NCBI GenBank assembly: GCA_034401135.1
Contig: JAWZSP010000001.1
Span: forward strand, 3,844,001-3,908,000
Direction of reading: 5' to 3'
DNA length: 64,000 nt
Source: Volutella citrinella
Taxonomy: Eukaryota > Ascomycota > Sordariomycetes > Hypocreales > Nectriaceae
Shown here: piece after piece, positions 1 through 15,079 of the stretch
How the letters are laid out: the number at the start of each line of letters is the position of its first letter
Position numbering within the stretch: position 1 is the stretch's first letter
Translations under genes and position numbers: made by a program
Notes under the pieces: model-generated
Told to the model about the DNA's origin: nothing
The model's input: only the letters and a program-made list of their open reading frames with translations
The model's database searches: none

Positions 1-2973
1 AAGGAGAACGGCATGCCTTGTGATACCGTTCTCCATCCCCCGCGCCTTGTCCATTATCATTATGCATTCTTCGCATAGGAGGAGGATGACTCGGTCTTCT
101 ATCTGCCGGGAAATGGATCCGTCGGGACACCAACCCATTCATTCCTCGGGGCCACTGTCCCCCTCCCCCCGCATTAGCAAGGAAGCCAAACTGTTGACCT
201 CTCGTCGTAAGTATTTGGTCATCCAATGTACAATTTTGTGTGGCAGGCAGCGTGTCCGAGTGTCGACCCTCACCCTCGTCATCCCTGGGATGATCCACCC
301 GGCACTGCAGGACCCAGCCCCGGGATAGGGCTCGGGAGGCACTCGCCGCTCGGTCGAGGTCTCGGGGAGCCGTTGGGGAGCCTAGGACGACTGGTTGCCT
401 CGTTCGGGCAGGGTGAGCCGCAACGCCAGCTGTCGGGTTCTCCTGGCCCTGACCGTCGCAGCTGCGCCGACTGCCAGTAGTCGGCCGGGTCGGTCAAGAT
501 GCTCTCCCGCTCAGAATCTGCCGAGCCGAGCCGGGGCAGCTCAGGCTGGCAAAGTCCGATTGATTCATTGAGGTGGTGAGTGCCGGCCGCACGATCCGCG
601 ACTATTCAGGGACCAGGCCGCTAACATTCACGGCACCCAAAGCCCATGGCGTTGTACTACTGTATTACGCATCTCCGTCTCCAACAGCGGCGGTAAGAAT
701 TCCCAAAATTTGTGGTTCGCCCAATTCCGTATTTTTCTCCGCGACGGCCGCTGCTTGACACTCTGCCAGCCCAGTGGGTTGGTGCTCCCCACAGCTTGCA
801 AGGGGCATCTTGGAAAAAAATCCGTCCTGGTCAGTGCTACTGTATCCGGCGTGGGGGTCCAAGGTCAGCTGCGCCAGCGATTGCCCCACGCCGCCCAGAA
901 TCTTCCCTCGCTCAATTGACGGGGAGCAATCACCGCCGAGGCACCAGCTAATTACGGCGAGCTTCCCTGGGCAGCTGGCCAGATCAGATCACCTCTGTGC
1001 CCTGGAAAAAAACAGGCTCTTGCAATGGTCCTGCTCTGTAATATCCCCGCCAGAGGCGCTGGTCACCATCCAGGCCTCTGCAACTGTTTCCCCTCGTCCG
1101 TCGTCAATCAATCGCCATTCACGTTCCTCAACAAGGAAAACAACTCTGCAGCTGAACCGCCATCGACTCGGAATCTGACTCGGCCCATGACTTCCACGCT
1201 AATGTACAAGCCACCAAGCAAGTCGACTTATTCGTAGCTCCCTTCCCTGTACGTAGTACACATAGTACACATTTCATAGCCTCCGGAGGAGCTCTCGAGG
1301 CGGACGGGGAGCTCCTCCGCACTCACAGAGATTACTAGAGAACAGTGGGTGGAGCACACCGAAGCAACTTGAGTAACACGAAGGCCTGACTCGGCCCACT
1401 CCGATCCCCATGGACAACTGACCGACACTTGGATATTACGCTCAAGGCATGGCACAGAACATCATTGGTGTTTCTAATGCCACTTCTCGGCTAGAAACGA
1501 CCCATTCTCGCCCGTTTTGTTTTTTCAACGTGGCTTGACGGTATTTTCGGCGTGGCCCGGATATTGTATGTGATGCTTCGTGATATCATTTAGTCGGCGG
1601 AGGCAACCCCCAATCCCCTTGTAGGGATAAAAAAGTAAAGCCAACCTATGACATGCCTCCTATAGGCCGGCAAGATAAAATCAAGCCAGCACCCTGCTTG
1701 CTTCAAGAAGATGGTGATCCCAAGCTACCAAGTATTGTGGTGATGGATCGACCGGCTGCCTCCGCTAACTACCCTAGATGGCTCGTTCCAGTGCCCGCTC
1801 TTGAAGATGACATCCATTCGGCAACTGACCCGGACATGGGGAATGCCAATCTGTCCAATCGGTCTGGTAGTATAATACTAGTGATGCATGACATGAGCTT
1901 GGCGTCTGGGGATACAACGAGGCGTGGCATTCACACACATCGTTCCCAGTTGGTGGGCCATAGGTCTCAGCGATGGTGTCTCAGTTGTGTTTACCGTCAA
2001 GACAAGCAAAGCTACCTTGGCTACCAAAGCTTAGCCAATTGATAAAAAATACAGCGCCAAGTGCTGATTCATTGTACTCTGTATCGATCCTATCTAGCCT
2101 GTATATCTGAGTGCTCTTCACCGCCGTGTGGGTCGCATTCGCCAAAGCTGCGGCATAGACAAGGAAATGCGTCACGCGCGTCAAGGGTCCGGCCGGCTGT
2201 GCATAACCACACGATGTTCCCATTTAAACCCGTCTCAATCGTAGAACCACCATCGTAGGGCATCTTCCCTTTGACCCAAAGAACCCATAGCCTCAAAAGA
2301 AGCTTGTAACTGTGTCTGGTCCCCGACTGGAAACGCATGCACCATGGTGAGTTAGACGAATATACCGCCGAGGAGAAGGTTCGGTGGAAGTCGCAAGAGC
2401 ATTGAAGAAGTGCCATTGTCTCTCGCTGAGGAGACGCTCCCTCCCTCTAGCCCTCCGGAACTGACCTGACCTGTCAGCAATTACGTCCGCTCAATCCGTG
2501 ATCATCAGTGCATGGAATGCAGAGCTGACCACGGCTGGAAGCCGAACCAATCCGCCCCGCTCAGTCTCACGATTGAGGGGTAGCTGCATTGCAATTGACA
2601 CGCAACGAAGCTGGAAATTGACACCTAGTAGACACCACCCACGTTGTGCCTGGCTGTTACAACAACATCAACGGGACAATCGAGGCAGCAACTCAGAAAT
2701 GGAACCAATATGCTTTCAATACTAGAACGCAACGACGAGTCCTTCTTTCACCCAACATGATGCCGCAACGGATTCTTCAACTGCTGTCATGTCTCACGTG
2801 AGCCCCTCAGTGAGGGGCGGGGAAATTTGGACCGTAACGCTAACCGCAAATAGCAAGTGGTTGTTCCCGAGGCGCCTAGAGGCGGCAGGCGGACACGTTT
2901 GGCAGCTGCGTTTGAGTTGAGCAGAAGCAGACTCATTGGCCCAGTCTGACAAACAGGCGGCAACTTGACCCTC
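1..2973. other. Intergenic stretch upstream of DPP III, no supported gene
   Basis: No open frame here shows a recognisable domain, sensible splicing or a family match. The longest (1653-2042, 129 codons) looks like chance. The right end must hold the promoter and leader of the DPP III gene. A perfect 9-bp inverted repeat sits at 3-11/26-34 and a TACGTAGTA motif near 1250. I see no tRNA or transposon ends. Confidence 0.6.
3..34. repeat. Perfect 9-bp inverted repeat
   Basis: GGAGAACGG at 3-11 is repeated in inverted orientation as CCGTTCTCC at 26-34, with a 14-nt spacer. It could form a hairpin in RNA or be a dyad binding site. Its context left of the window is unknown, so no function is assigned. 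Confidence 0.5.
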
Positions 2974-5638
2974 ATGTCTTCCCCAGTCTCACCGTCTTTC
3001 ATTCTCCGAAGACTGCCTTCATTGAGAATCGCAGCCTTCCGTCCATACATCCCCACACGTCGCCCACTTCCTCGCTTCTCAAAGGCTTTCCGGCTACAGA
3101 GATTTTCAACTACCGCCATCATGAACTCCCACGAGCTGGTCCACTACCTCGCTGACCAGCCCCCCTCAGTGGTCCGCCTGGAGATTGAGAAGCACTTTGA
3201 GGCTCTTTCCGAGCAGCAAAAGCGCTATGCTCACTTCATCAGCAAGTATGCATTTCTACCCTGCGCCAACAAGGCAGCTCTGAGTAACTGCCCGTCCGCA
3301 GCTAACACAATCGCGCAGGGCCGCTTTCGCGGGTACGAGAATTGTCTTGCGACAAATCTCACCCGAGTCCGAGCCCATCTTTGACCTGATTCTGGCACTG
3401 CACAGAAGTTCTGGAGGTGATTGGGACGGCCTTGCTAAGAAGGCTGGCGTTGAGGAGGCTGAGCTCGCCCTGTTCCTTCAGTATGCCGCCATGTTTCTCG
3501 GCAACAACGGCAACTACAAGAGCTTTGGCGACTCCAAATTTATCCCCCGATGCAAAGTAGAGACAGTCGCTGCGCTCGCCGCCACCTCTCCCGAGGCCTC
3601 CAAGTTCTACGAGGCCACCAATGGTGGCATTTTCAGTGCCCCTAACCCTGCCATCATGCATATGGGTTATCCCGATGACGGCCACATGACAACCTACTAC
3701 CCCGAGTCTGCTGAGATCACCAAGGCTGAGATCAAGGCTGTCTCTGACTGGATGGAATCGAAGAAGCTTCTCCCCGAGAACAACCGTCTACGAAAGCTCA
3801 GTGATGGTAACTTCGAGATCCTCATCGCCTCCGCTGTCACTAGCGTTCCCGCCGAGGGTGGAGACATTGGAAAGGAGACCGAGTTCACGATTGAAGAAGG
3901 TTCTCTGAAAGGCAAAACCATCAAGCTAGTCTACGGTGACTACGGAGCTGAGATGAAGAGCATCGCCTCTTATATCAAGCAAGCTGGCGAGAATGCCGAC
4001 AATGATACGCAGAAGAAGATGCACGAAGCCTATACCAAATCCTTCGAGAGCGGCTCCCTCGAGGCCTTCAAGGATAGCCAGCGATACTGGATCCGCGATA
4101 AGAAGCCAATGGTGGAGTCCAACATCGGCTTCATTGAGACTTACCGCGACCCTGCCGGTATTCGCGGCGAGTGGGAAGGCTTTGCGTCTAGTCAGTTTTC
4201 CTTTTCGATGCTGTTCCCCCGTTCATTTTGCTAACTGCATTATAGTGGTCAACTGTAAGCTCATTGCCAATTGCGAATGAGATTGTGAAAACTGACTGGC
4301 CGCAGTGGAGCGAACACGAGCCTTTGGGGAGCTTGTGGACAAGGCGCCTTCCTTGATCCCACTTCTCCCTTGGGGTAAAGACTTTGAAAAGGACAAGTTC
4401 CTGTCGCCTGACTTTACCTCACTGGAGGTCCTTACTTTTGCCGGTAAGCTTCGTCGCCGAGGTAGGGCATGACAGAATGATAACGGTTTTTAGGTTCCGG
4501 CATTCCCGCGGGCATCAACATGTGAGCCCTTCCAAGAACTCTTTGAGATTCGTTTTCCAGATGGCTGACTTCAACTCCTAGTCCCAACTATGATGATATT
4601 CGACAGAATGAGGGTTTCAAGAATGTTTCCCTTGGTAACGTTCTTAGCGCCAAGGCGCCCGATGAGAAGATCCCTTTCATTCGTGACGAGGATCTGGAAG
4701 TCTACAAGAAGCAGCGGGATGCGTCCTTCGAGGTTCAGGTTGGCCTTCATGAACTGACTGGTACGTCTCGTGGCGAATTGAAACTCCAGGCCTCAAAAAG
4801 TAACCATCCATAGGACACGGCTGTGGCAAACTGCTGCAGGAGACTTCTCCTGGCGTGTACAACTTCGACAAGGAGAACCTCCCGACTAGCCCCGTAACTA
4901 ACGAGCCCATTACGACCTGGTACAAGCCTGGCCAGACTTGGGGCTCGGTCTTCGGCCCCATCGCTGCTTCGTATGAGGAGTGCCGTGCTGAACTCGTTGC
5001 CATGCATCTGAGCTGCGAGTTCCCCGTGCTTAAGATCTTTGGCTTCGGAGACGGCTCTGAGGACATCAACGGCGAGGCTGGTGATGTCCTCTATGCTTCT
5101 TACCTGTCCATGGCTCGTGCCGGCCTCGCTTCTTTGGAGATGTGGGATCCCAAGAGCCAGAAATGGGGTCAGGCTCACAGCCAGGCTCGCTTCTCCATCC
5201 TAAAGTGCTTCTTGGAGGCAGAGGATGACTTCTGCAAGCTCGACTACAAGGAGGCTGACCTCTCCGACCTCACAATTAAGCTTGACCGATCGAAGATTCT
5301 CACTGCTGGACGCGACGGTCAGTGTGCACTGCTTTGGGGGTTCCTTGCACTTTGCTAATATTTCTATAGCTGTCGCCAAGTACCTTCAGAAACTTCACAT
5401 CTATAAGTCAACTGCTGATGTGAAGACTGGCACTGATTTCTACCTTGACATGACCAATGTTGGCCTCGACTTCTGGGGCACCAAGGTCCGAGACATTGTT
5501 CTCAAGAACAAGCAGCCCCGCAAGGTCTTTGTGCAGGCTAATACGTCCGTCGATGCGGCAACGGGTGCCGTTTCGCTCAAGCACTACGACGCCTCGCTTG
5601 TGGGCATGATCGAGAGCTGGGCTGAGAGGAACCTGTAA
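2974..5638 (+). CDS. DPP3: Dipeptidyl peptidase III (metallopeptidase family M49), with putative mitochondrial presequence
   Basis: Zinc exopeptidase that removes dipeptides from the N-terminus of short peptides. Exons: 2974-3245, 3319-4190, 4246-4254, 4306-4443, 4494-4521, 4582-4760, 4814-5317, 5370-5638. All junctions are GT..AG and keep frame. The M49 zinc motif HELTGH is split by the intron at 4761-4813, and the second motif EECRAE lies in exon 7. The ATG at 3121 gives 707 aa, close to yeast and human DPP III. The in-frame ATG at 2974 adds 49 residues with about ten Arg, one Lys and no acidic residue, typical of a mitochondrial presequence, for 756 aa in all. The first ATG has C at -3 and the second has A, so both may be used. 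Exon 3 is only 9 nt. Family assignment is near certain; the targeting is inferred. Confidence 0.95.
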
Positions 5639-6144
5639 TCATACTCCACGAGAGCATTTGGGCATTACGGTGTAGCAAAGGAGGGCTCAACATTGTAGAA
5701 TAGTAGAATCAATCATGATAAAGCCTGAAGTCAACCTTTTCGCCTGGTTTTTATCTATAGTATGCGCTTTTGAGTGATTTGTCCTAACCACGTAGCCCTC
5801 AACACCTGGCTTGGTCTTGCCAGGGCCAGTCCAGTCCAGAGGCAGAGAAGCTCCCAAGTCGTTTCGCGTTTGTCGAATATAGTAGTCACCCAGTGGGGAG
5901 AAAAAAGGACGGGAGTTGGAACGAGTGCGTTGTCATGAACAGCCTCTCACCGGAAGCCTGGTAGATTTTGTATGCTCGTTTGTTTTTTTGTTTGACTGTA
6001 AAACCTGATTACAGACGCCAAAATGTGACCGATGCCGTCGACTTCCAAATGCAATTGGCCAAACCAGCCCATTTCGGAGACCCTTCCCGTTCTACAACCC
6101 GTCGCAACCCCGGTACTCCCCCGCCCCGGCGCAAGATTGCACTT
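5639..6144. other. Convergent 3' intergenic region (DPP III / eL6)
   Basis: About 500 bp between two converging stop codons. It should hold the two 3' UTRs and polyadenylation sites. I see no open frame or structured element that I can support. Confidence 0.6.
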
Positions 6145-7161
6145 TTACCAAGCCATCTCGTGGGGCTTGTTGCCCTTTCGCAAGCTGAAGGAGCTCGCGA
6201 GGTAGCTAGCCAGCAGGTCAACCTTCTTGATGTTGGCGATAAGAGCCTTGTCGATGGCCTTCTGGTCGGCGGCACGGCTGCTGTTGATCTCCTTCTTCTA
6301 TAGGCACCACATGTTAGCGCACCGCAATCCTCCCTATTACACATCCCCCCACCACATTCCGTGTCTCTTGCAAGAATCTGGTGGGGAGATGTGGCGGACA
6401 CAGCAAAAATCGTACCTTGGGGGTCTCGCCCTGCTTGAAGAAAGCCTCCTCGCCAGCCTTGTCCTTGGCCTTCTCAGCGGTGAAGTACTTGGGCTGGGAG
6501 ATCTCCTCGATCTTCTTGCTGTCCACACCGGACACGTCGACCTTGTAAGAGGTGGCGATGACGTATCGGGAGTTGACTCGTCGCAGGGGAACGCCGTTGA
6601 TCTTGAAGGGGCCGGTGACGAGGAGAACACCCTGGTCGAGAGTCTTCAGGAGGATGACACGCTTGCCGCGGAATCGGCCAGCGAGCAGGATGAGGACGGT
6701 GCCGGGCTGGAGGGTGCTGCGAGGAGTCCAGGATCGGACGGCCTTGCGGACCTGTATTTCTCACCAGTCAGCAATGCCGCGCACGAAATGTTGGTAGACG
6801 CAACATGGAGGAGAGGGCATGGGTGTGTGTTGTGTGTGTATATGTGTGGCACATCATCGGAGAGCAATTTGTGCGTTCGAGGTTGAGAGTTGGGGCGACG
6901 GCGAACTCTGCCCCCCAATCGCTGGCAATTTTCCTTGCAGGTACGACGCTGTTGACAACCGACTCTCCTCGCGTATCCCAAACTCTCAATCCGCTCCTCT
7001 GATGGCCACATCCATGTTGCGTTGTGCGAAACAGCATCGAGACTCACCTTCTTGGCCTCGGGCTCATCGTCGGCAGGGTACCACTTCTTGGCCTTGTCGG
7101 CGGCGGCGGGCACTTCCCGGGTCGACTTCCCGTAGGTCTTGGTCGTAGGCTTCGCCGACAT
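6145..7161 (-). CDS. RPL6: 60S ribosomal protein eL6
   Basis: Structural protein of the cytosolic large ribosomal subunit. Exons in transcript order: 7161-7048, 6751-6416, 6297-6145, giving 200 aa. The N-terminus [15 protein letters not shown] is basic. The core contains [20 protein letters not shown] and the [21 protein letters not shown] region typical of eL6, and the end is KPHEMAW. Intron 1 is long (6752-7047, 296 nt), as is common in fungal ribosomal protein genes, and contains a GT-rich tract near 6822-6848. Its CTGAC branch site lies about 18 nt from the acceptor. The 5' leader is pyrimidine-rich, which fits a ribosomal protein mRNA. It is transcribed divergently from HSP78 with 415 bp between the start codons. 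Confidence 0.95.
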
Positions 7162-7576
7162 CGTGACTGCTGGACTTGGGGTTGGGTGAGATAAGGAAAG
7201 AAGACACTTTGGTGTTGATGCGCCCGAAATGTAGGGAATTCTTTGTGAGCGCCCGCTAGCGAGTTTGTGGGAATGAAAATGTGAACCCTCTAGCACTAAC
7301 CCAATATGGAACCGGTACGTAGCGGTTCCCATCCCGTGAGTTGAGCATGGGGCTTCCCCCACGTGATGATAAGATAGAGCAAATTGTGGGTCTCGACCGG
7401 ACATCGGAAGATGCGAGAAAGTGCTTCTGTCGTCATGATGGGTCTAGGCCATGTCTCCCGTACCTAGATAATTGCGGCGTGTTGCTTTCCACCTCGGGAG
7501 GCAACCTGATCCCAATCTTTCCACCCCTTCATGCACACACGAGCTTTGGCCTAGTTCTTTCGATCAAACGGGCAAT
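7162..7576. promoter_or_regulatory. Shared divergent promoter, eL6 (-) and HSP78 (+)
   Basis: The 415 bp between the two ATGs must hold both promoters. Visible elements are a CCAAT box at 7301-7305, an inverted repeat at 7308-7329 and a stress-response-type CCCCT at 7524-7528, about 50 bp upstream of the HSP78 ATG. GAA and TTC units around 7405-7428 resemble heat-shock elements but their spacing is off, so I do not call one. Confidence 0.5.
7308..7329. promoter_or_regulatory. Dyad GGAACCG-N8-CGGTTCC between eL6 and HSP78
   Basis: GGAACCG (7308-7314) and CGGTTCC (7323-7329) form a perfect 7-bp dyad around an 8-nt spacer that contains TACGTA. The CGG half-sites recall Zn2Cys6 dimer sites, but no regulator is identified. 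It lies in the shared promoter and could act on either gene. Confidence 0.4.
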
Positions 7577-9955
7577 ATGCAAGCACGCAGGCAATTGATC
7601 ACGTCGGCCCAGCGCCTGGCTGGTACGCCGACGCGATCCCTACGACCACTTACACGAGTATTAGCGACACAATCCCTCCGCCCGACCTCATTACGCGTTG
7701 TACCACACCTTGCCATTCGGAGCTATGCAAACGGGCGTCCGCATCCGCCGGGAGGAACTCATAAGATGAACATGGGAGGGGAGGAAGAGAAACCTGCGCT
7801 GGAGCAGTTCGGTGTTGACCTGACTGCTCGAGCTCGCGACGGAAAGCTAGACCCTGTCATCGGACGCGACGGAGAGATCCAGAGGACGATCCAGATTCTA
7901 TCGAGGCGCACTAAGAACAACCCGGTCCTGATCGGCAATGCCGGAACTGGCAAGACAGCCATCCTCGAAGGCCTCGCGCTCCGAATTGTTCGAGGAGACG
8001 TGCCGGAGAGCATCAAGAACAAGCGAGTCATTAGCTTGGACCTGGGCTCCCTCATCGCAGGTGCCAAGTTCCGCGGCGACTTCGAAGAGCGACTCAAGAA
8101 GGTGCTGCAGGAAGTCGAAAAGGCAGAGGGCGAGGTTATCTTGTTCATCGACGAGCTGCATACGCTTTTGGGCCTTGGTAAGGCTGAAGGATCCATTGAC
8201 GCCTCAAACCTGTTGAAGCCCGCTCTTGCACGTGGCGACCTTCAGTGCTGCGGTGCGACCACCTTGACCGAATATCGCCAAATCGAGAAAGACGTGGCGT
8301 TGGCTCGCCGTTTCCAGCCAATCCTCGTGAACGAGCCCACGGTCGAAGACACCATCAGCATTCTCCGCGGCATCAAAGACAAGTATGAGGTTCACCATGG
8401 CGTTCGCATCACAGACGGCGCCTTGGTAGCTGCCGCCACACTGTCCAACCGCTACATCACTGATCGGTTCTTGCCAGACAAGGCCATTGACTTGATGGAC
8501 GAGGCGGCTAGCCACCTGAAGCTACAGCACGAGTCGAAGCCCGAGGATATCATGCGCCTCGATCACAAAATCATGACGATTCAGATTGAACTTGAAAGTC
8601 TAAGGAAGGAGAAGGACGTTGCGAGCAAGGAGCGAAGAGAGAAACTCGAAAATGATCTGACGCGATGCAACGAAGAAATCTCCGAACTGAACGCCCGCTG
8701 GGAAAAGGAGCGCGCCGAGATCGAATCTGTGAAAAAGGTGCAGGAGGATCTCGAAAGGGCTCGCTTTGAACTGGATCAGGCCCAACGTGAGGGCAACTTC
8801 GGCCGCGCGTCTGAGCTAAGGTTTGGAGTTATCCCCAATCTTGAGCAGAAGCTTCCAAAGGAAGGAGAAGAAAGCAAGCAGGCCTCGGATGAGAACTCCC
8901 TGGTTCATGATGCTGTTACGGCAGACGACATTGGCACCGTCGTCTCTCGCATCACCGGCATCCCTGTGTCGAAACTCACATCTGGGCACATTGAAAAGCT
9001 GGTTCACATGGAGGACTCTCTTCGAGAAGCCGTCAAGGGCCAGGAGGAGGCCATACGGGCCGTTTCCAATGCCGTGCGTCTGCAGCGAGCTGGCTTGAGC
9101 GGCGAGAACAAGCCGTTGGCGTCCTTCTTCTTCCTGGGCCCCACTGGCGTCGGCAAGACTGAGCTCTGCAAGAAATTGGCAGGCTTCCTGTTCTCGACCG
9201 AGTCTGCCGTCGTCCGCTTCGACATGTCTGAATTCCAGGAGAAGCACACCATCTCCAGGCTGATCGGCGCCCCGTCGGGCTATGTCGGCTACGACGATGC
9301 CGGACAGCTCACCGAGGCTGTCCGCCGCAAGCCATATGCCGTGCTGCTCTTTGACGAGTTCGAGAAGGCGCATCGCGACATCTCGGCCCTTCTTCTGCAG
9401 GTCCTCGATGAAGGCTACCTCACCGACGCGCAAGGCCACAAGGTGGATTTCAAGAACACAATCATCGTCCTGACATCCAACCTGGGAGCCGATATCCTCG
9501 TTGGCCAGAACCACCTGCACCCCTACAAAGAAACCCCGGATGGCGACATCGACCCTGATGTTCGCAAGGCCGTCATGGATGTCGTCGCCGAGGCGTACCC
9601 GCCTGAGTTCCTCAACCGTATTGACTCATTCATCGTCTTCAAACGACTGGCCAGGAACGCCATTCGCGAAATCGTCGACATTCGATTGAAGGAGCTTCAG
9701 CATCGCCTCGACGACCGTCGGATCACGCTCGTCGTGCCTGATGCCGTCAAGGAGTGGCTTGCTGACCGGGGCTATGATCCCAAGTTTGGCGCCCGCCCCC
9801 TGAACCGTCTCATCACCAGCGAGATCGGAAATGGTCTGGCGGACCAAATCATCAAGGGTCAACTGAAGATGGGCGAGACGGCAGAGGTTAGGATCCGCGA
9901 CGACAACGAAGGCCTCGAGATTGGCACTCGTGCGGATGAAAGCGTGGCTGTATAG
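7577..9955 (+). CDS. HSP78: Mitochondrial Hsp78, ClpB-family AAA+ disaggregase
   Basis: ATP-driven chaperone of the mitochondrial matrix that dissolves aggregates together with mitochondrial Hsp70. Intronless, 792 aa from the ATG at 7577; yeast Hsp78 is 811 aa. The first 60 or so residues are rich in Arg, Ser and Thr and end near RSYANG, typical of a matrix presequence. Two AAA+ modules are clear: Walker A GNAGTGKT near residue 120 with Walker [14 protein letters not shown], and Walker A GPTGVGKT near residue 521 with [14 protein letters not shown] charged coiled-coil M-domain lies between them. The ClpB N-terminal substrate domain is absent, which separates Hsp78 from cytosolic Hsp104. The C-terminal part carries [13 protein letters not shown], the conserved ClpB D2 small-domain motif. 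Confidence 0.97.
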   Translation: MQARRQLITSAQRLAGTPTRSLRPLTRVLATQSLRPTSLRVVPHLAIRSYANGRPHPPGGTHKMNMGGEEEKPALEQFGVDLTARARDGKLDPVIGRDGEIQRTIQILSRRTKNNPVLIGNAGTGKTAILEGLALRIVRGDVPESIKNKRVISLDLGSLIAGAKFRGDFEERLKKVLQEVEKAEGEVILFIDELHTLLGLGKAEGSIDASNLLKPALARGDLQCCGATTLTEYRQIEKDVALARRFQPILVNEPTVEDTISILRGIKDKYEVHHGVRITDGALVAAATLSNRYITDRFLPDKAIDLMDEAASHLKLQHESKPEDIMRLDHKIMTIQIELESLRKEKDVASKERREKLENDLTRCNEEISELNARWEKERAEIESVKKVQEDLERARFELDQAQREGNFGRASELRFGVIPNLEQKLPKEGEESKQASDENSLVHDAVTADDIGTVVSRITGIPVSKLTSGHIEKLVHMEDSLREAVKGQEEAIRAVSNAVRLQRAGLSGENKPLASFFFLGPTGVGKTELCKKLAGFLFSTESAVVRFDMSEFQEKHTISRLIGAPSGYVGYDDAGQLTEAVRRKPYAVLLFDEFEKAHRDISALLLQVLDEGYLTDAQGHKVDFKNTIIVLTSNLGADILVGQNHLHPYKETPDGDIDPDVRKAVMDVVAEAYPPEFLNRIDSFIVFKRLARNAIREIVDIRLKELQHRLDDRRITLVVPDAVKEWLADRGYDPKFGARPLNRLITSEIGNGLADQIIKGQLKMGETAEVRIRDDNEGLEIGTRADESVAV

Positions 9956-10988
9956 CCAGGCAAGCTTGAGGAGTGTGGATTTATTAATTAATGATTACGT
10001 GAACATATATGCCTTGTAAATTAGTTTGTACAATACCTCACATACCAGTCAAACAAGACAGCTGCCTCTCAATGTATACTATGAATTTACGACTCTTTGA
10101 CAGATTGATTAGGTACTCAAGGTTTTCAAATATACGATCGGGTGATGGGCTAACGGTTTTGAGCAACACGAATAGATAAGGCACATGATTACTGCACTCG
10201 GTCCTACCAACGTAGTACTCGCCCTCCCTATTCGCTCGGGACCAGGTGACAAGACAAGTCGCGTGACCATTACCCGCAACTCAATGAAAGCCTAAAAACA
10301 TGCGATGCCTGATGCCATGATATGATGGCTTCCTTGATAACCTACGGTGCAGAAGCACAACCTACAAGCCTGCTGTTGGAGTCCAGTTCATTCTAGTCGT
10401 AGATTGTCTCAGATGTTACACAGACACGGGATTTCACGAGCAGTCGAGTCTCACCTTCTTGTTCCACCATCAGGCAAATAACCCAATTCGACAACTGCGT
10501 CCTCCGTGTTTCAGATATTTGTGTGAAAAAAATGAGGCGTGGAAATGTTCAAATTGGGATCGGGAAACCAAAAGAAAAAAAATTAGAGAGCAACAACCAG
10601 AGTCCACAGTGTTGGGAATGCATTCTTTTCAAAGAAAACGAACACCCGACTGTACAAATTCCCGTGTTCCCCAAAAGACGCCCCCCCATCATCGCCCGAC
10701 TTTTCCTCCAGAGATAAAAGAAAGCACATTTTCGGTCATCGGAGAGAGCTTGCAGGAGAACGCACGCGAGGCGAGTCGAGCATTGCCTAGGCTCAGTCAC
10801 TCACTCACGACGACACCACGGTGGGAGATAAAGTGGCAGCTGTGTAGAAGAGACGTGATCATGGTTTCAAGGAATTAATTCGATTGGTTGAGCGATAACT
10901 TTGCAAATTACAACCGAAACCTCGAGTCGTAGAGAGTATGTGGCCGAGAGCAGGAGAGAAAAAGTGGAATCGTGGCGCGAGAAACTCT
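9956..10988. other. Convergent 3' intergenic region (HSP78 / ARF1)
   Basis: About 1 kb between two converging genes. It is relatively AT-rich just after the HSP78 stop (TTATTAATTAATGATT near 9980). Small open frames at 10459-10878 lack any support. It probably holds two 3' UTRs. Confidence 0.55.
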
Positions 10989-14204
<3,216 letters not shown>

Positions 14205-15079
14205 ATGCACTTCATAACCGCCGCGAGGGCGCTCCTCGCTGCCGCCGTCTTCCAGGCCGCCGCTGCGCACAACATCGTCTTGCCCGCCCACGGCCGCGAA
14301 TGCTTCCACGAGCAACTTCACAAGGATGACACCATGACAGTCACGTTCCAGGTCGGAGATCGTGAATTTGGCTCCGCGGGCAACCTAGATATCGACTTCT
14401 GGGTACGTGTCCTGACCCAAGCTGCTCGCGTGCCGCCCAGCTGGGCCATCGATCATCAACCTCCCGCCGACTTGCGCCAGGGGGGGGCGTGCATAGTTAC
14501 AAGGCAGCAGCTTTGGAACAAAAGACGCCCTCGCCGATTGAGTCACGGGGCTTTGTAGTCTAGGACCACACGCCGCTAACACTTTCGGGACAGATCACCA
14601 ACCCCAGCGGCCAGTACGAGACCAACGAGAAGACCGTCTCCAACGGCGACTACTCCTTCACTGCCAAGCACGACGGCAAGTACACCTACTGCTTCGGCAA
14701 CGAGAACTGGGGCGCCAACTCCAAGGAGGTCTCCTTCAATGTCCACGGCATTGTCTATGTGAGCGAGTCGGACGTCCCTGCCGAGCCAATTGATCGGGAA
14801 GGTTGGTCCTTGCTGCCATATTCAAATCTCTACCAGCGATGTCGTTGAGCTAATCATCAATACTCTCCAATAGTCCGCCGCCTCTCCGACCTCCTGGCCC
14901 AGGTCAAGGACGAGCAGCAGTACATCATCATCCGAGAGCGCACCCACCGCAATACTGCCGAGAGCACCAACAACCGAGTCAAGTGGTGGAACATTTTTGT
15001 CATTTCTATCGTCATTGGCGAATCTCTCTTCCAGGTCTGGTGGTTGCGTCGCTTCTTTGAGGTCAAGCGAGTCGTTTAA
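14205..15079 (+). CDS. EMP24: p24-family cargo receptor, Emp24-like
   Basis: Type I membrane protein of COPII and COPI vesicles that selects cargo such as GPI-anchored proteins. Exons 14205-14402, 14594-14801, 14874-15079 give 203 aa. A signal peptide (MHFITAARALLAAAVFQAAAA) precedes a GOLD domain with its two conserved cysteines (RECFHE and YTYCFGN). A short luminal coiled coil (LLAQVKDEQQYIIIRERTHR) leads to a single transmembrane span and the cytosolic tail RRFFEVKRVV. The FF pair and the terminal hydrophobic residues are the COPII/COPI signals of the beta subfamily, which favours Emp24 over Erv25. Intron 1 is 191 nt with a CTAAC branch site. Confidence 0.92.

Noticed and set aside
1653..2042. 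129-codon open frame on the plus strand
   Set aside because: No domain, no splicing logic and ordinary composition; likely chance.
6752..7047. Possible box C/D snoRNA in the long eL6 intron (GATGATG, then CTGA near the acceptor)
   Set aside because: The C-like box has a mismatch, and CTGA is part of the CTGAC branch site about 18 nt from the acceptor. No guide match to rRNA was recognised.
7400..7430. Heat-shock element upstream of HSP78
   Set aside because: GAA and TTC units are present but the third unit is 2 bp out of the 5-bp phase needed.
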